Positions 23,230 through 26,115 of a stretch of DNA of 26,115 nt are shown in pieces. The translations under genes and the position numbers were made by a program. Position 1 is the stretch's first letter. Each line of letters opens with the position of its first letter. Below the pieces are notes generated by a model. That model searched no databases. It worked only from the letters and a program-made list of their open reading frames with translations, and was not told the DNA's origin. Origin of the DNA: JABDKJ01 sp039028335 (GTDB lineage: Bacteria > Bacteroidota > Bacteroidia > Flavobacteriales_D > JABDKJ01); NCBI GenBank assembly GCA_039028335.1, contig JBCCIF010000044.1, forward strand, positions 1 through 26,115. Reading direction: 5' to 3'.

Positions 23230-25893
23230 TCATCGAGCTCTTTTGCGAATCAATGAAATATAAAGTATTAAGATGAAAAATACAGGCAAAGTAAACCAGT
23301 ACTTTGAAAACGTAGGCTCCTTATGAAGAATCAAAATTTGATCGTTGCCCCAATGAACCATTCCTGCCCAAAAATAGGGTGACTTCAGATTCTCTGGTAT
23401 CTCAGGGTCGCGCAAGTATGATTTTTTAGATTTTGTCAATGCCTGTGAAATGGATTGGTTTTCCAGATTTCTATAGAAACCAGTCATAATTCTTGCATTC
23501 GAAAGGTCGTTGACTTTCCAAAGACTTGAAACGACTGATGGTATTCCAGCGTAACTGAATGCTCTTGATAAACTCAAACTTCCTTCAGTTCCTTCAATAC
23601 GTCCTAAGCTGGTTTCGCAAGCGCTTAAAGAAATGAGCGATGCTTTTGAATTCATGTTGTACAGTTCCCGAAGGTGGAGATTTTCTTTAGAGAAAGCAAT
23701 AAATGAATTTGATAAACTAGAGTCCAAGAAGGCATGGGAAGAAATATGTATGACAGAAAATTCGTTTTGAATATTTAAAAAATTTTCGCGACTTGCTTCC
23801 TTTCCTTGATGCAGCACACTTGAATAAAGTTCAGCGATTGCACTACTTTCCCATTCAGCATTGACCAGTGCATCTTCTTGGATGAATTCAGGTCTGAAAA
23901 CAGCAATACTTCCATTTCTATCTTTCGATACCTTTTGATCAATTCCTAGAGTTAATGCATGGTCATAGTGCATAGTTGTCTCTTCTATGAAATAGTTGTT
24001 CTTGCCATTAATGAGGCACTCAAAAGGTAGGTTAATTGTGTATTTATCCGGAATGATTAGGATGTTCTTTTCTTTAAAATTTAGATCCTCAGGAATAAGT
24101 ATTCTATATAAAAACTGAGCACTATTTTTATCGAAAGCGTTACGATTGATGAAGTCAAAAGATGATTTAAAGTTGGCTTTTTGAGTAAAAAAATCTTCGT
24201 TTAACTCGATTGATTCAAAATAAAGCTCTTTTTCCAAATAACATAAGCGAAAGAGTTTGTACCCTGAATTAAAGTAGTAAATAAATCCATCAAGCAAAGG
24301 ATCTTTATCTAATTTTTCCAACCACTCTTCTGGGTTCGATTCAATGTGATTTCGAACCACAATTTTATCATATGAATTCAATTCAATTTCTATCTTACGA
24401 AGTTCACTTTCAAGATCGGATGATCGTTCAGGGTTAAGATTTTTCTCTTGCATTAAATGAATTACATTCCTTTTTGCGTTTCTCAGGAATTTGAATCGTT
24501 TATAGGTTTTTTTGTCAAGTGATTCTTCCAATGCAATTGCTCTTTGTTCTTTCAAAACAATTGCTTGAGTTTCTTCCATGAACTTCAGTGCTTGTAGAAT
24601 GTCTTCGGCCTTTCCAGATTCTTCAAAATTTTGATGAGAAATTTCAATTCCTATTTCGCTAAGTTGTTTCATAGCGGATGAAAGGATGTACTTCGATTTG
24701 TCACTGTGATAGATGTATCTTATTCCCGAGAATAATTCCAAGACATCTTCTATCTCTTCTATGATATGCTGAGATGATTGATAGGATTTTCGATTTAGAA
24801 ATATTTGAGACCTTGACAATACATGTCGAAGTCTTGCATGCACATATTGCATATCAGTTTCTTCATAATTAAATAAATCAATGGCTTCATTGTAGTATTC
24901 AATGGCTCTTTCGAATGATTTTAAAGTATACCAATAATCACCAAATGCATTATATGCTTTAGCCAATTCGCGAGCATTGTTTTGGTATACTGCTTTAGAA
25001 TAATCGATGTACTTTTGCAAAAGTAAATTGGTCTTTTCCAATTCTCCTTGAGCAAGATGTAAATCTGCCTGAGCAATGATGCCGTCTAAGCGAAGCTCGT
25101 CTTTTTTCAATCCCTCCTTTTCAATATGCTTGAAGGCCTCTTCGAATGCTGCGAGGCATTGAATCGCAAGATGGATTGAATCCTGTTTAATATATATTCG
25201 TGATTTTCCCAATTCTGCATTGGCAACATGTCTCCAAGAATCTTTGACAAAAGGGTAGAATTTTATCTGTTGAAAATAGTTCAGTCCTTCTTCCAAGTTA
25301 TCATTTAAATAATAGTATTCCCCAATGTTATTGCAGGAAACATTCATTAAGCGGTGCTCTTTTTGTTCAATAAAATATTCAAGTGCCTCTTTGGAAAGCA
25401 ATATGGCCGTTTCTTGATCATCCAGCTTTCCATAGGCAACTGATAAGGGAAGTAGGACTTTATTCGTATAGGCCATTGGATCTTTTTCTTTGTAGAAAAA
25501 GGCTTTTTCAAATGTGGGAATGGATTTATGATAGAGCCCTAATCGATTGTAAGTGTAACCTAGTCGAGACAGCCATTTGTAGTAATATGTACTATCACAG
25601 GTCGTTTGAGATTCTAGGCGAGCCACTTCTCGTTGGGCTATTTCTGATGACTTAAGGAAATTACCTGCTTTCCAAAACAAAATGAAATGATTACGTGTAC
25701 ATATATCCCAAAGGGAATCTTTTCCAGACTCAAAATAAAATCTAGATAGGGCTTGAAAAGTACTATCGGCTTTAATTGTATCTCCGCTTGTAATAAGTTC
25801 GTCAGCCAATAGCAACCCATCCTTCAAGCTATCCTGCGCAAAAAATGCGAATTGAAAAAAGACCAGGCTTAGGCCTAGTAAACATAGTTTCAT
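23230..25893 (-). CDS. Membrane-anchored TPR-CHAT protease-like protein
   Basis: 887 residues. Signal peptide (about 1-19, 'FAFFAQD'). Residues 20-450 are TPR-like helical repeats (for example 'AKAYNAFGDYWYTLKSFERAIEYYNEAIDLF' at about 310-340), followed by a charged coiled-coil stretch (about 460-520). The CHAT caspase-like domain occupies about 530-860 with the catalytic His720 in 'HISSHAF' and Cys759 in 'LSACETS', and the family block 'SYAGIPSVVSSLWKVND'. The C-terminus has one membrane helix ('FTLPVFFILILYISLI') and a basic tail RKRAR, so the TPR and CHAT domains should face the periplasm. CHAT-TPR proteins are common in Bacteroidota, with largely unknown targets. Convergent with the GH113-like gene; a co-directional unknown gene lies upstream. 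Confidence 0.9.
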   Translation of the reverse strand: MKLCLLGLSLVFFQFAFFAQDSLKDGLLLADELITSGDTIKADSTFQALSRFYFESGKDSLWDICTRNHFILFWKAGNFLKSSEIAQREVARLESQTTCDSTYYYKWLSRLGYTYNRLGLYHKSIPTFEKAFFYKEKDPMAYTNKVLLPLSVAYGKLDDQETAILLSKEALEYFIEQKEHRLMNVSCNNIGEYYYLNDNLEEGLNYFQQIKFYPFVKDSWRHVANAELGKSRIYIKQDSIHLAIQCLAAFEEAFKHIEKEGLKKDELRLDGIIAQADLHLAQGELEKTNLLLQKYIDYSKAVYQNNARELAKAYNAFGDYWYTLKSFERAIEYYNEAIDLFNYEETDMQYVHARLRHVLSRSQIFLNRKSYQSSQHIIEEIEDVLELFSGIRYIYHSDKSKYILSSAMKQLSEIGIEISHQNFEESGKAEDILQALKFMEETQAIVLKEQRAIALEESLDKKTYKRFKFLRNAKRNVIHLMQEKNLNPERSSDLESELRKIEIELNSYDKIVVRNHIESNPEEWLEKLDKDPLLDGFIYYFNSGYKLFRLCYLEKELYFESIELNEDFFTQKANFKSSFDFINRNAFDKNSAQFLYRILIPEDLNFKEKNILIIPDKYTINLPFECLINGKNNYFIEETTMHYDHALTLGIDQKVSKDRNGSIAVFRPEFIQEDALVNAEWESSAIAELYSSVLHQGKEASRENFLNIQNEFSVIHISSHAFLDSSLSNSFIAFSKENLHLRELYNMNSKASLISLSACETSLGRIEGTEGSLSLSRAFSYAGIPSVVSSLWKVNDLSNARIMTGFYRNLENQSISQALTKSKKSYLRDPEIPENLKSPYFWAGMVHWGNDQILILHKEPTFSKYWFTLPVFFILILYISLIRKRAR

Positions 25894-25901
25894 GAATTGA
25901 A

Positions 25902-25925
25902 AATAGTGAGATTTTTCTCACTATT
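25902..25925 (-). promoter_or_regulatory. Perfect 9-bp hairpin just upstream of the CHAT gene
   Basis: AATAGTGAG and CTCACTATT flank a 6-base A/T loop. On the minus strand the hairpin ends only eight bases before the CHAT ATG at 25893 and begins about 20 bases after the stop of the upstream gene. It could be a weak terminator for that gene, followed by a short T-rich stretch, or a leader hairpin limiting CHAT translation, or a regulator site. Confidence 0.55.
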
Positions 25926-25945
25926 CTCGATTCACGCGGTTACAA

Positions 25946-26115
25946 TTATTGAATAGGGTTGTTTAGTGAGTCCGGTTGATTTTGCAGGGAATCGTTCAGA
26001 CATTCTTGTACAAATTCTTCATGAAAATGATTAGCAGGAGCTATGTCTTCATAGGATGATTTAGCTTTTAGCCAATAACTATCTCCCTCTTTAGACGCAT
26101 TGATTTTAATATCAA
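25946..26115 (-). CDS. C-terminal end of an unknown gene (5' end outside window)
   Basis: An open frame enters from the right edge and stops at TAA (25948-25946), giving the last 55 residues. It reads 'KINASKEGDSYWLKAKSSYE' then 'HFHEEFVQECLNDSLQNQ' and ends 'NNPIQ'. Hydrophilic, Ser/Asn/Gln-rich, with no motif or membrane segment. Same strand as the CHAT gene with a 52-base gap holding the hairpin. The family cannot be named from this fragment. Confidence 0.6.
   Translation of the reverse strand, partial: DIKINASKEGDSYWLKAKSSYEDIAPANHFHEEFVQECLNDSLQNQPDSLNNPIQ

Overview
The window looks like chromosomal DNA of a free-living, probably marine member of the Bacteroidota, most likely Flavobacteriales or a close relative. 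This is inferred from several signs. The sequence is AT-rich. Two large secreted proteins carry a C-terminal type IX secretion (T9SS) sorting domain with a YPNP/FPNP motif. Many lipoproteins have the short L-x-[AS]-C lipobox, and 'GCDSI' repeats are present. Some promoters fit the Bacteroidota pattern TTG-N20-TAnnTTTG rather than the E. coli consensus. I see no tRNA, rRNA, CRISPR array, insertion sequence or phage gene. No gap between genes exceeds about 210 bases.

Layout. (A) 1-2148, minus strand: a secreted seven-blade propeller protein with a T9SS tail, cut by the window edge. (B) 2254-7504: a TetR repressor divergent from a tightly packed ABC / HlyD-type adaptor / TolC-type operon, which would form a tripartite trans-envelope exporter. 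The ABC ATPase domain is strikingly degenerate. (C) 7585-9702: a large periplasmic protein of DUF3857/transglutaminase-like layout that has lost its catalytic residues. (D) 9732-13177: a redox-type HxlR regulator divergent from a four-gene oxidoreductase operon (quinone oxidoreductase-like, DUF1330, SDR, luciferase-like monooxygenase). The two promoters face each other and interlock. (E) 13384-18598: exported and lipid-anchored proteins: an NTF2-like/lumazine-binding protein, a class C beta-lactamase-like serine hydrolase, a WG-repeat lipoprotein, an unknown lipoprotein and a small outer-membrane barrel. (F) 18730-23085: a 14-repeat calcium-loop FG-GAP/VCBS protein with a T9SS tail, two very small genes and a GH113-like lipoprotein, in one close-packed run. 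(G) 23230-26115, minus strand: a membrane-anchored TPR-CHAT protease-like protein preceded by a 9-bp hairpin and the end of an unknown gene.

How they fit together. Most of the window concerns the cell envelope: export (B), secretion to the surface (A, F), and periplasmic or outer-membrane proteins (C, E, G). Block D is a self-contained stress or detoxification regulon, plausibly responding to quinones or other electrophiles. The best candidates for something not well described are the ABC transporter with an eroded ATPase core, the catalytically dead transglutaminase-like protein downstream of it, the interlocked HxlR promoter, and the periplasm-facing CHAT protein with its upstream hairpin.
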